NCBI RefSeq assembly: GCF_000426685.1
Contig: NZ_AUFV01000009.1
Coordinates: forward strand, 186,001 to 250,000
Direction: 5' to 3'
DNA length: 64,000 nt
Source: Solimonas flava DSM 18980
GTDB lineage: Bacteria; Pseudomonadota; Gammaproteobacteria; Nevskiales; Nevskiaceae
Each line of letters starts with the position of its first letter. Within the stretch, counting starts at the first letter, position 1. The notes beneath the pieces were generated by a model. It made no database searches and was not told where the DNA came from. It worked only from the letters and a program-made list of their open reading frames with translations. Below are positions 49,301 to 56,383 of this stretch, piece after piece. The position numbers and the translations under genes were made by a program.

Positions 49301-50582
49301 CTGCGGCAATTCGCGCCGCTGCTGCATCGACACCGGTCCGCACTTCCATGCCGTCTCCGTTGCCAACGGAGGCTCCGTTGATGGAGACGCTGTCGCTGAC
49401 CAGCTCGGGCTTCAGGAAGCGTGCCGTGCCGCGTACCGGACCGCGGCCCGAGAACGACGTCACCACATCGGCGTCTCCAATCCGCTCCAGGCCTCCGACC
49501 GTGACGGCGTCCGGCACGGAACCGGCAGGTGCGATGCTGTAAGGAGAGTCGTAGATGAGCTCGCCGCTGCCGACGACGACCGGAATGCCGCGCGCGGCCA
49601 CGCCGGCGATCATCGCTGCGATCATGCTGTCGGGAGACGGACTGGTGCTGCCTGGATCGTAGTAGGCAAAGCTGCCGGCGTCGTCATCGTAGAGCAGGAC
49701 GTCGACGTGGTCCGAGGTATCGCCATCGAGATTCGGATCGAGCGCCGCTTCGAAGGCGGCCGCGAGCGCTTCGAACTCGTACTTCAGAACCCGTGTGCCC
49801 TGACTCTCGAAGACCGCACTGCTCTTGAGTGCCACCAGCTTCGCGCCGGGGGCAAGACGGTGGATGATGCTGGCGAGGTAGGTGCCCCGACCTGTCGGAT
49901 AGACGAAGCCGTTGCTTTCCCAGGGCAGCTTGGAATCGATCGGATTCCGGTCACGGGATGCCAGATTGCTCTCGGCGGCGAGGTCGATGCCGCCTACCAC
50001 GACGTCAGCCGGAAATTCGTCGAACGGCGCCGCGGCATTTGCCCATGCGGAGTCGTATGCGGCTTGTGTTCCCGGGCCGCCGAGGGCGGCGTGTGTGTAG
50101 TCGATGCCGGTACTGATGATGCCGACGCGAACGTTTTTTCCGGCCTGTGGGTCGTTGCTGAGCGGCAACTCGACAACGGCGGCTGAATTCGCGAGGGTGG
50201 CGCCAGGAATCGAAGTGGTGGTTTTTCCGGTGCTGCGCGCGACAGCCGCCGGCGTGTAGCGTGCGATCTGTACGCCGATCACGCCAGGTATCTGTTGCAG
50301 GCGGCTGGCACTGTCTTCCGGTGCCTCGACTATTGCGAACTGCGGCCACAGGCGCGAGCGCCAGCGCAGCTTCGCACTTGGAGCGACCCTGGCGAGCGCC
50401 GCGCCCAGCTTTCGTTCATCGAGCGAGGTATCGGCGAGTTGCAGCGTATATCGCGGTGCGGTCGCGGAGGGATTGGCCGTGTCCATGGTCTGGAGATGCA
50501 GGCGTTCTGGCGGCGCGTGAGAGGCGCCGAACGCGCTGGTGGTGAGCAGGGTGGCAACAAGGCCGGTGAGCAGATGACGCAT
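43335..50582 (-). CDS. Fused double subtilase: inactive S8 module plus active S8 module, each with GlyGly-CTERM-like end
   Basis: A 2415-residue secreted protein from ATG 50582 (AAGGGG upstream), with a signal peptide. Module 1 (1-1153): an S8 fold with Asp161 (IISTGID), but GHGTH is GRGTY (His to Arg232), the GTSMA serine is lost near 416-420, and the oxyanion Asn is absent. Beta-sandwich and cadherin-like parts follow (DVNDNSPEW), ending in GGGAWSPAAGLLLVLMTGLR and a basic tail, a GlyGly-CTERM pattern. Module 2 (1154-2415): in frame and without a stop it begins with a second signal peptide (MRRAGFVLGLLSAGILSAAG), then a propeptide and an intact S8 triad (Asp1362, His1433, Ser1770 in GTSMASPHVAG, Asn1545) with an inserted PA domain. 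It ends in ASGGGGGAMDAAGLLGLLAV and RRRRS. It may be one polyprotein, or two genes joined by stop loss. An internal start at 47123 is possible but has no ribosome site. Confidence 0.85.
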   Translation of the reverse strand: MRHLLTGLVATLLTTSAFGASHAPPERLHLQTMDTANPSATAPRYTLQLADTSLDERKLGAALARVAPSAKLRWRSRLWPQFAIVEAPEDSASRLQQIPGVIGVQIARYTPAAVARSTGKTTTSIPGATLANSAAVVELPLSNDPQAGKNVRVGIISTGIDYTHAALGGPGTQAAYDSAWANAAAPFDEFPADVVVGGIDLAAESNLASRDRNPIDSKLPWESNGFVYPTGRGTYLASIIHRLAPGAKLVALKSSAVFESQGTRVLKYEFEALAAAFEAALDPNLDGDTSDHVDVLLYDDDAGSFAYYDPGSTSPSPDSMIAAMIAGVAARGIPVVVGSGELIYDSPYSIAPAGSVPDAVTVGGLERIGDADVVTSFSGRGPVRGTARFLKPELVSDSVSINGASVGNGDGMEVRTGVDAAAARIAAALAILKQQRPSLSSLELKAALVNTGTRDVGHEPANPDQPADISRSGLGRENLEGAIATPLLAWDEDTRQPSIYLGFKEVSGTQRYVRHLRIRNISNQAQSYTLQVQRVGEKPGFSALKIEAPVSVQVPASSSISIPVTFELDAAKLPPWTLRETGDFSAAKWSQAELSGYLVLSRPGSPDVAVSWLLMARSKTSITKLAETMYEGYNNEYWKQYLGIEDTVELTQDFRNDNLHTAEFAVYPVVARVDYPEYDKQKASGHMLRYVGVRVFDEARCSSGQKLSIAASFFSPAAIALANYFERGSQLLYWEITPNPFRSDVTTDTIGYGWVEIDAQGQPFTTYIDLTIPYDPSNPTGRYRRAKLPAKMSSHTRNVVSEVCLDELYHDDVTSPAAFDARLRWVFSTDRDAIPRQENDLFLHNPMRPGYDALLREPEGSPSNYVERLGAAGGATLTLTGAKQDGGIGPTSEGRLYEHDGFLLISLTDDFALFSPIDYSEVSPYAAPRADQTFSVREDAAPGTVLGRIETDVEQFFGIGKTSEFYRLVLAGAVPGDPFSITDEGDLVLSNPAGLDHEMAATLIVPVHAQYGQALGATVDISVQVMDVNDNSPEWIGEGSALPDAATQTPYRVALGTSFRDADGTPLTYTASELPAGLALDAVTGDVHGTPTLAGDFSVTIKADDGERSAEKVLALKVRGTDVVHKDGGGAWSPAAGLLLVLMTGLRATLRRRMRRAGFVLGLLSAGILSAAGALPAHAAEEPSRPQPRSSTATALKGGAAAAYLRDEHSRALYFVHLKDEPLARYDGRLKNLAATSLAASAGRNATKRGVLDVKSARSIAYLDYLQARQTSALSGIQRKIGRAAAPRQQFRIALNALTLYLSEAEAQSLRGLAPVRTVERAEPRYLQTDRGPQWIAAHTVWAGVPAALPTQGEGVIVGVIDTGIRPEAPSFAAVGGDGYQHRNPLGDGVYLGDCVPRPDLCNDKLIGIVSYEEITSSYAHLREPNGIDYNGHGTHTASTVAGNVLSEVPIYNALGQLAQQSFPQLSGVAPHANIVAYQVCFPGDGAPCVPDIAVRAVEHAIEHGVRVLNYSIGGPIKSPWESADGLAFLSAREAGIHVAVSAGNNGPDASTISSPGSAPWVTAVAASTHDRAYTPKTIGDFSGGAPPSTITGRGVTGGYTGVVVDAARYGDALCQAPFPAGTFTGEIVICSRGENARVEKGANVLAGGAGGMILANVDPAADDVVEDFHVLPAIHVDLAAGTALRNWLAGDSGTPHLATIGASVPAPDPAVADVVADFSSRGPALPYKDWIKPDIAAPGVNIYAAFSPDLLWPAEGVHPAPYGFLSGTSMASPHVAGTLALLAAAHPDWTPAEAQSALVATAKADMRTQSGETAGVFEVGTGRVRADAALQAGLLLHENATRYQTADPQSGGSPSTLNLPSLVAGSCVLQCRWTRTVRAARAGTYMASTSTDTPNTGISVEPARFTLAAGQTQALTVTLAASGPASGGSVGGSVELRSDDATQPTLRFPVRAELRTSDVPAYTRIAATGKQGTQRIGGLHSTGGAVQYGLWGWSIAQRYPATLFPDPTPDDFVPDHPESLQIVPLEVRSNTKLLVVRIVDATANDLDLFIGLDGNLNGRPDVTESAAFYCVCADDDADEECVIVDPQPGSYWIAVHNYAGNATGDTHTLLAAQVRNDIDGLTMSGPASTTFGEPYAVDIGWNLPALRSGDTAFAVFSARPVDAVGADNGPFGIVELSRTQDGVTVDTETTELLSGAPLRYTLQLAGGAQATTVDVEIPEPLSVESAEGASVDGARLRWTLPAGASATQYALVLATSAVQLTQTVALPVEYRLGDGEARAAEVPSVRVEGYPQARIDGAASLELQARRGETLTLTTAGSSGALDGDTLQFRWQQTAGPAAPIVATPDGGYTLAIPDAAAGQTLRYTLVASNGRRESEPATLNVTVAASGGGGGAMDAAGLLGLLAVAAICRRRRS

Positions 50583-50675
50583 GGAAGCCCCTTCAGAGAA
50601 TCGACGGGTGCCGTGATAGCGTCCGCGGCTGGAGACCGGCAATGCGCACGCCACCGCTTTTTTCTCGAAACAACA

Positions 50676-50693
50676 TCATTTTTTTGTCATTTT
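50676..50693. promoter_or_regulatory. Direct repeat TCATTTT at 11-bp spacing in protease/regulator promoter
   Basis: TCATTTT starts at 50676 and again at 50687, 11 bases apart with a TTTG spacer, in the AT-rich centre of the 182-base divergent region. Spacing fits a head-to-tail winged-helix dimer of the PhoB/CadC kind, and the gene to the right encodes such a domain. Confidence 0.45.
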
Positions 50694-50764
50694 CTTCTGG
50701 AACATGGGCTTGCGAGCCGTCCATCGAGCACCGGCCGTGGCTTTCAGCAGGGATGTGAAGGGCA

Positions 50765-52843
50765 ATGAAGGGTTCCGCGGAGGCGCGCGGCGCGACCGTG
50801 CTGAAGATCGGTGACTGGCATTTCGAGCCGGCGTCGCGGCGGCTGTGGCGTGAGGCCCGTAGCGAGACGCTGCCACTGAAGGTCGCCGAAGTGCTGCAGG
50901 CGCTGGCAGCGCAGCCCGGCGTCGTTGTCGGCCGCGAGCAGTTGATCGAGCAGGTCTGGCTCGGCAACGCCTATACCGGTCCGCGCGGTCTGACTAATGC
51001 GATCTGGCAACTACGCCGCCTGTTCGACGACGGGGACGTAGCGGACAGCGCCATCGAGACCATCGCCAAGACCGGGTATCGGCTGACACTGCCGGTGCTG
51101 GCGCTCGACGAACCGGCGCCGCGACGGCGCTGGATTCCGGCGGTGCTGCTCGCCGTGCTGGCGCTCGGGGCCGTGGCGGCGGCACTGCGCCCGTGGCACG
51201 TGTACGCGCCGCCGCTGCCAACCTCTGCTGCGCTGCCGCGGCCGGAATCGTTGACCGAGTACGACGGCATGGAGGAATACCCGAATCTGTCGCCCGACGG
51301 GCGCTGGCTGGCGTTCACCTGGGAGCGCGAGGATCGTCCGAGCCAGATCTATGCCCGCGACCTGCGCGATCCGGCGGCGCCGCTGCGGCAGCTGACGCTG
51401 GGTGCAGACAGCGAACTGCGGCCGGTATTGGGTCCGGGCGGCCAGTCGCTGGCGTTCGCGCGCGTGACGCCGGCCGGTGACTGCACGGTATGGGTACGCG
51501 ACCTGCGGAGCTTCGAGGAGCGGCGCGTCGCAGCCTGCTTCTACGAGCGCCTGCATGCGATCTTCGACTGGTCGCCCGACGGAAGAACCTTCGCGATCGC
51601 GCAACGCGATGCCGGAGGCGGCACGGTCTCGATCTTCCTCTATGACATCGATGGCCGACTGCTGCGGCGTCTGACGCAGTCGATCGATGGGCAGCAGGAC
51701 AGTCAGATGGCGTTCTCGCATGACGGGCGTCGTCTCGCCTTCGTGCGTCGTGGCTACAGCAGTGGCGAGCTTTACGTTGCAGATCTCGCGAGCGGGCAGC
51801 TGCAGCAGCTGACGCACGACGGCGCGGCCGGCGTGTTCGGTCTCACCTGGCTGGCCGGTGACCGCGAACTCGCCTTCAACTCGACGCGCGACGGCAATTT
51901 CGCCATCTGGCACATCGCTGCCGCCGGCGGGGAGCCGCGGCTCTATTCGCGCCTCGAATCGCCTTTCAACATGGATTCATTCCCGGGCGGCGGCATTGTC
52001 GTCGCGCAGCACCGCACCGCCGAGCAGATCGAGATCCGCTCGCTGCGCGACGGCAGTCTGGCGTCAACGATCTCGTCGAGCGGGCGCGATCTCTACGCGC
52101 AGTGGCTGGCCGGGCTGCAGCGGATTCTGCTGATCTCGACGCGCAGCGGCCGCCTCGAGCTGTGGAGCACGGACGCGACCGGACGCAATGCGCGGCGCCT
52201 GCCGCTGCCGCGCGGCACCTTCGGCGTTCCGGCGGCGGCACCGTTAGGCAGTGCTTACGCAGTCGCAGTGCGGCCTTTCGGTGCACGGCACGATGCCCTT
52301 TACCTCGGCGACGACGGTACGCGTGCCGGCCACGCCGTACTTGAGGACGCACACGATTACCAGAATGTCAGCTTCGAGCCCGATGGTCGCGCTCTGATCG
52401 TCAGCAGCAACCGCAGCGGCAGCTGGCAGCTTTGGCGTTACGCGATCGACGGTGGCGCGCTGGCACCGCTGACGCAGCGCGGTGGCGTCTACGGCCAGCG
52501 CGTCGCCGATGGGCTGTATCACACGCGGCCGGGAATGCCCGGCCTGTGGCGACTGCGCATCGGCAGCGCCGCCGAGCCGGAGCGCGTACTCGACGCGCTC
52601 GGCATCGACGACTGGGGCAACTGGCGGATTCGCGGCGACGCGCTGTACTACGTGCTGCGGACGCCGACGCATGACCGCCTGATGCAACGCTCACTGCGTG
52701 GCGGCGCCGAGCGTGCGGTCGTCGAGCTGCCACGCAATGCGATCCGCATCTACAACTCGATCGCGCTGGCGGACGACGAACGTGTGCTGCTGACGGTCCT
52801 CGGTCGTCGCCAGACCGATCTGGTGGCACTACGCGGCGATTGA
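50765..52843 (+). CDS. CadC/ToxR-like membrane regulator with beta-propeller sensor
   Basis: A 692-residue one-component regulator. Residues about 15-110 form an OmpR/PhoB-type winged helix (LKIGDWHFEPASRRLW, VVVGREQLIEQVW, IETIAKTGYRLTL). One membrane helix follows at about 123-141 (WIPAVLLAVLALGAVAAAL), then a large TolB/WD40-like propeller outside the membrane with repeated PDGRWLAF, PDGRTFAI, HDGRRLAF and PDGRALIV blade motifs. The design is that of CadC/ToxR, sensing in the periplasm and binding DNA in the cytoplasm. It is divergent from the double-subtilase gene and is its most likely regulator. The sensed ligand could be a peptide, but that is inference. Confidence 0.88.
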   Translation: MKGSAEARGATVLKIGDWHFEPASRRLWREARSETLPLKVAEVLQALAAQPGVVVGREQLIEQVWLGNAYTGPRGLTNAIWQLRRLFDDGDVADSAIETIAKTGYRLTLPVLALDEPAPRRRWIPAVLLAVLALGAVAAALRPWHVYAPPLPTSAALPRPESLTEYDGMEEYPNLSPDGRWLAFTWEREDRPSQIYARDLRDPAAPLRQLTLGADSELRPVLGPGGQSLAFARVTPAGDCTVWVRDLRSFEERRVAACFYERLHAIFDWSPDGRTFAIAQRDAGGGTVSIFLYDIDGRLLRRLTQSIDGQQDSQMAFSHDGRRLAFVRRGYSSGELYVADLASGQLQQLTHDGAAGVFGLTWLAGDRELAFNSTRDGNFAIWHIAAAGGEPRLYSRLESPFNMDSFPGGGIVVAQHRTAEQIEIRSLRDGSLASTISSSGRDLYAQWLAGLQRILLISTRSGRLELWSTDATGRNARRLPLPRGTFGVPAAAPLGSAYAVAVRPFGARHDALYLGDDGTRAGHAVLEDAHDYQNVSFEPDGRALIVSSNRSGSWQLWRYAIDGGALAPLTQRGGVYGQRVADGLYHTRPGMPGLWRLRIGSAAEPERVLDALGIDDWGNWRIRGDALYYVLRTPTHDRLMQRSLRGGAERAVVELPRNAIRIYNSIALADDERVLLTVLGRRQTDLVALRGD

Positions 52844-52875
52844 GCGGAATCATTTCCGCCGAGCCGGCAGTAACG

Positions 52876-52907
52876 AAAAGGCCTTCCGCTGCGACGGGAG
52901 GCCTTTT
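52876..52907. terminator. Bidirectional terminator between regulator and ahpF
   Basis: AAAAGGCCTTCCG and CGGGAGGCCTTTT form a stem with one T-G pair around CTGCGA. A/T ends on both sides serve both convergent genes. Confidence 0.85.
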
Positions 52908-52931
52908 GCGAGGCAACGTGCGGGCGTCGGC

Positions 52932-54509
52932 TTACGCCGCTTTCGACTGTGCGGGCGCCGAGCTGCGGATCAGGTGGTCGAAAGCGGACAGCGCGGCCTT
53001 CGAGCCTTCGCCCATGGCGATGACGATCTGCTTGTACGGCACCGTCGTCACGTCGCCGGCGGCGAACACGCCGGGCACCGAGGTCTGGCCGCGCGCGTCG
53101 ATCTCGATCTCGCCGCGCGGCGAGAGCTTGACCGTGTCCTTGAGCCATTCGCTGTTCGGCAGCAGGCCGATCTGCACGAAGATGCCTTCGAGCTCGACAC
53201 GCCGCGTCTCGCCGCTCTTGCGGTCCTTGTAGACGAGGCCGTTGACCTTCTGCCCGTCGCCGGTGACCTCGGTGGTCTGCGCCGAGGTGATGACGGTGAC
53301 GTTCGGCAGGCTGAACAGCTTGCGTTGCAGCACCGCGTCGGCGCGTAGCTGGCCGTCGAACTCGAGCAGCGTCACGTGGCTGACGATGCCGGCGAGGTCG
53401 ATCGCCGCCTCGACGCCGGAGTTGCCGCCGCCGATCACCGCCACACGCTTGCCCTTGAACAGCGGGCCGTCGCAGTGCGGGCAGTAGGCCACGCCCTTGT
53501 TGCGGTACTCGTTCTCGCCGGGCACGTTCATCTGCCGCCAGCGCGCGCCGGTGGCGACGACCACGGTCTTCGACTTCAGCGTCGCGCCGTTGGCGAACCG
53601 CACCTCGATCAGGCCGTCGGCGCCGGCCGGCACCAGCTTCTCGGCGCGCTGCAGGTTCATGATGTCGACGTCATAGGCCTGCACATGCTGCTGCAGCGCC
53701 GCGGCGAGCTTCGGGCCCTCGGTCTCCGGCACGGAAATGAAGTTCTCGATCGCCATGGTATCGAGCACCTGGCCGCCGAAGCGCTCGGCGGCAACGCCGG
53801 TGCGGATGCCCTTGCGCGCGGCATAGATCGCCGCCGCAGCGCCGGCCGGGCCGCCGCCGACGACCAGCACGTCGAACGGGGCCTTGGCCTTGAGCTTGTC
53901 GGCCTCGCGCGCCGCCGCGCCGGTGTCGAGCCTGGCGACGATCTGCTCCAGATCCATGCGGCCCTGGGCGAACGGCTCGCCGTTGAGGAACACGCTCGGC
54001 ACCGACAGCACCTGACGCTGCTCGACCTCGGCCTGGAACAGCGCGCCGTCGATGGCGACATGCTCGACGTTCGGGTTCAGCACCGCCATCAGGTTCAGCG
54101 CCTGCACGACGTCCGGGCAGTTCTGGCAGCTCAGCGAGAAATACGTTTCGAACTTGAAGCTGCCCTGCAGGCCCTTGATCTGTTCGACGAGCTCGGCCGA
54201 GGCCTTCGACGGATGACCGCCGACCTGCAGCAGCGCCAGCACGAGCGAAGTGAACTCGTGGCCCATCGGAATGCCGGCGAAGCGCAGGTGGATCATCTGG
54301 CCCGGCGTGCCCAGCGCGAACGAGGGCTTGCGGGCGTCGTCGCCGCGGGTGTCCAGCGTGATCTTGCCGGACAGGGTCGTCAGCTCCTTGAGCAGCTCGA
54401 GCATCTCCTGCGACTTGGCGCTGTCGTCGACGGACGCGACGATCTCGATCGGCCGCGTGACCTTTTCCAGATAGGCCTGCAACTGGGTCTTGAGATTGGC
54501 GTCCAGCAT
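52932..54509 (-). CDS. ahpF: Alkyl hydroperoxide reductase subunit F
   Basis: A 525-residue flavoprotein that passes electrons from NADH to AhpC. The N-terminal thioredoxin-fold pair has its CxxC in [12 protein letters not shown]. The FAD motif [19 protein letters not shown], the redox-active CxxC in [12 protein letters not shown], the NAD motif [19 protein letters not shown] and the closing [16 protein letters not shown] are all intact. Length is normal. The start at 54509 has AGGAG at 7 bases. It is the second gene of ahpC-ahpF, 140 bases after ahpC, with a GC hairpin between them. Confidence 0.97.
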   Translation of the reverse strand: MLDANLKTQLQAYLEKVTRPIEIVASVDDSAKSQEMLELLKELTTLSGKITLDTRGDDARKPSFALGTPGQMIHLRFAGIPMGHEFTSLVLALLQVGGHPSKASAELVEQIKGLQGSFKFETYFSLSCQNCPDVVQALNLMAVLNPNVEHVAIDGALFQAEVEQRQVLSVPSVFLNGEPFAQGRMDLEQIVARLDTGAAAREADKLKAKAPFDVLVVGGGPAGAAAAIYAARKGIRTGVAAERFGGQVLDTMAIENFISVPETEGPKLAAALQQHVQAYDVDIMNLQRAEKLVPAGADGLIEVRFANGATLKSKTVVVATGARWRQMNVPGENEYRNKGVAYCPHCDGPLFKGKRVAVIGGGNSGVEAAIDLAGIVSHVTLLEFDGQLRADAVLQRKLFSLPNVTVITSAQTTEVTGDGQKVNGLVYKDRKSGETRRVELEGIFVQIGLLPNSEWLKDTVKLSPRGEIEIDARGQTSVPGVFAAGDVTTVPYKQIVIAMGEGSKAALSAFDHLIRSSAPAQSKAA

Positions 54510-54551
54510 GGGACTGCTCCTGGGAATTCGGGGATGAGAAAGGCGCAACCT

Positions 54552-54582
54552 CGCCCGGCCGGGGTTCGGGGGGAACCGGGCG
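54552..54582. promoter_or_regulatory. Intergenic hairpin between ahpC and ahpF
   Basis: GGTTC and GAACC pair around GGGGG, extended by CGCCC/GGGCG across a 6-base bulge. It has no T run; it may lower ahpF expression relative to ahpC or protect the ahpC mRNA end. Confidence 0.35.
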
Positions 54583-54649
54583 GGGTGCGCTTGCCGCAAT
54601 CGGCGGGTGGCGGTGCAGCGCCGGGGCGCCGTACCGCCGGATGCCGCTG

Positions 54650-55210
54650 TTAGATCTTGCCGACCAGATCGAGCGACGGCGCGAGGGTCTTCTCGCCTTC
54701 CTTCCACTTGGCCGGGCAGACCTCGCCCGGGTGGCTGGCGACGTAGATCGCGGCCTTGACCTTGCGCAGCAACTCCTTGGCGTCACGGCCGATGCCTTCG
54801 GCGGTGATCTCGATCGCCTGGATCACGCCGTTCGGGTCGACGATGAAGGTGCCGCGGTCGGCGAGGCCGGACGGACGCAGGATTTCGAAGTTCGTCGAGA
54901 TCGCGTGCGTCGGGTCGCCGATCATGGCGTACTTGATCTTGCCGATCGCCGGCGAGGTGTCGTGCCAGGCCTTGTGCGAGAAGTGCGTGTCGGTCGAAAC
55001 CGAGTAGATCTCGACGCCGAGCTTCTGGAATTCCGCGTAGTTGTCGGCGAGGTCTTCGAGCTCGGTCGGGCAGACGAAGGTGAAGTCGGCCGGGTAGAAC
55101 ACGACGACCGACCACTTGCCCTTCAGGCTCTGGTCGGAGACTTCGATGAATTTGCCGTCCTTGAACGCGGTGGCGGTGAACGGCTTGATCTCGGTGTTGA
55201 TGATCGACAT
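54650..55210 (-). CDS. ahpC: Alkyl hydroperoxide reductase subunit C (peroxiredoxin)
   Basis: A 186-residue typical 2-Cys peroxiredoxin that reduces hydrogen peroxide and organic peroxides. The peroxidatic Cys47 is in [11 protein letters not shown] and the resolving Cys165 in [20 protein letters not shown] and [11 protein letters not shown] are typical of the AhpC1 subfamily, and the C-terminal helix needed for decamers is present. A ribosome site (AGAGGA) lies 8 bases upstream. The upstream region carries an OxyR-type four-part motif and a matching promoter. It is the first gene of ahpCF. Confidence 0.98.
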   Translation of the reverse strand: MSIINTEIKPFTATAFKDGKFIEVSDQSLKGKWSVVVFYPADFTFVCPTELEDLADNYAEFQKLGVEIYSVSTDTHFSHKAWHDTSPAIGKIKYAMIGDPTHAISTNFEILRPSGLADRGTFIVDPNGVIQAIEITAEGIGRDAKELLRKVKAAIYVASHPGEVCPAKWKEGEKTLAPSLDLVGKI

Positions 55211-55252
55211 CGGAAAGTCCTCTTGAGTCGGTGGTGGTGAATCAGGAAGCCC

Positions 55253-55318
55253 ATCGTAGGCGCATCCGGGCCATGTTAGAAATTGATTGTTGTCATTCCC
55301 TTCATTGGTTCAATCTAT
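55253..55318 (-). promoter_or_regulatory. ahpC promoter with OxyR-type binding site
   Basis: Read on the minus strand, ATAG, CAAT, ATGA and CAAT occur between 55318 and 55282, each pair separated by exactly 7 bases. The OxyR consensus is ATAG-N7-CTAT-N7-ATAG-N7-CTAT, and 12 of 16 positions match. Directly downstream are a -35-like TTCTAA (55276-55281) and a -10-like TACGAT (55253-55258) with a 17-base spacer. This is the arrangement of OxyR-activated promoters. Confidence 0.6.
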
Positions 55319-55380
55319 TAAGCGCCTGCGCCGGGCCGATCGGGTCTGCCGACCGGCCGGCGCCGAGGGCATCGGCAACG

Positions 55381-55407
55381 AAAAAGGGCCGGCCTTGCGG
55401 CCGGCCC
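55381..55407 (-). terminator. Terminator of the azoreductase-pirin operon, GGGCCGGC stem
   Basis: GGGCCGGCC and GGCCGGCCC pair around TTGC; on the minus strand five T follow. It lies 27 bases after the pirin stop. Confidence 0.88.
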
Positions 55408-55433
55408 CAGGGGCACGTTCAAGCGACAGGCGT

Positions 55434-56303
55434 TCAGGCGGCGCGGGCGAAGGCGCCGCTCTGGTAATCCTGGATGGCCTGCTCGATCTCCTCGCGCGTG
55501 TTCATCACGAACGGGCCGTACTGCACCACCGGCTCGCTGATCGGTCGCGCCGCCAGCAGCAGGAAGCGCGCGCCGTTCGGGCCGGCGTCGATGCGGACTT
55601 CATCGCCGCCGTCGAGCACGCCGGCCGCGCGATTCGGCAGCGGTTTGCCGGCGATCGTCGCCTCGCCCTCGTAGACGTAGGCGAAGCCGCCGAGCTGCGG
55701 CGGCAGGGCGTGAGTGAACGACACGCCGGCCGGCAGGCGCACGTCGAAGTACAGCGGCGCGGTCGTCAGCGGTGCCGATGCCGGGCTGATCGGGCCGTCG
55801 ACGCTGCGGCCGTCGGCCTGCAGGGTGCCGGCGATCACGCGCACCTCGGCGCCGCTGGCGAGCGGTACCGCCGGCACCTCGGACGCCGGGATGTCGCGGT
55901 AGCTCGCGGGCTTCATCTTCTCGGTCGACGGCAGGTTGAGCCAGAGCTGGAAACCGCGCATGCGGCCTTCGGTCTGCTGCGGCATCTCGGAGTGGATGAT
56001 GCCGCGCGCGGCGGTCATCCACTGCACGCTGCCGGGGCCGAGATCGCCGGTGTTGCCGAGATGGTCCTGGTGCTGCATGTGGCCGTCGAGCATGTAGGTG
56101 ACGGTTTCGAAGCCGCGGTGCGGGTGCGGCGGGAAGCCGGCGATGTAATCGTCCGGATTGTCGGAATAGAACTCGTCGAGCATCAGGAACGGATCGACGT
56201 ACAGGCCGCGCTGGCTGCCGATGCTGCGACGCAGCTTGACGCCGGCGCCGTCGGCGGTGGCGATCGACGGGATCACGTGACGCAGGGTACGAACGGTGCT
56301 CAT
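55434..56303 (-). CDS. Pirin-family bicupin
   Basis: A 289-residue bicupin. The N-terminal cupin has the iron-site motif PPHPHRGFETVTYML, followed by GGHMQH-like DGHMQHQDHLG and GIIHSEMP, matching pirin and YhhW-type quercetin 2,3-dioxygenases. RGFQLWLNLP is the standard family segment. The enzyme may oxidise quinone-like or flavonoid compounds; many pirins have only a stress or regulatory role. The start at 56303 follows AAGGAGAG at 7 bases. It is the third gene after azoR and doxX. Confidence 0.93.
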   Translation of the reverse strand: MSTVRTLRHVIPSIATADGAGVKLRRSIGSQRGLYVDPFLMLDEFYSDNPDDYIAGFPPHPHRGFETVTYMLDGHMQHQDHLGNTGDLGPGSVQWMTAARGIIHSEMPQQTEGRMRGFQLWLNLPSTEKMKPASYRDIPASEVPAVPLASGAEVRVIAGTLQADGRSVDGPISPASAPLTTAPLYFDVRLPAGVSFTHALPPQLGGFAYVYEGEATIAGKPLPNRAAGVLDGGDEVRIDAGPNGARFLLLAARPISEPVVQYGPFVMNTREEIEQAIQDYQSGAFARAA

Positions 56304-56383
56304 GACATCTCTCCTTGGCTGAGGCGCGGATGTGAAGTCCGCGCCCCGTGGGTGACGACGCCCGGCGGGCGCCGTCGACAGGC

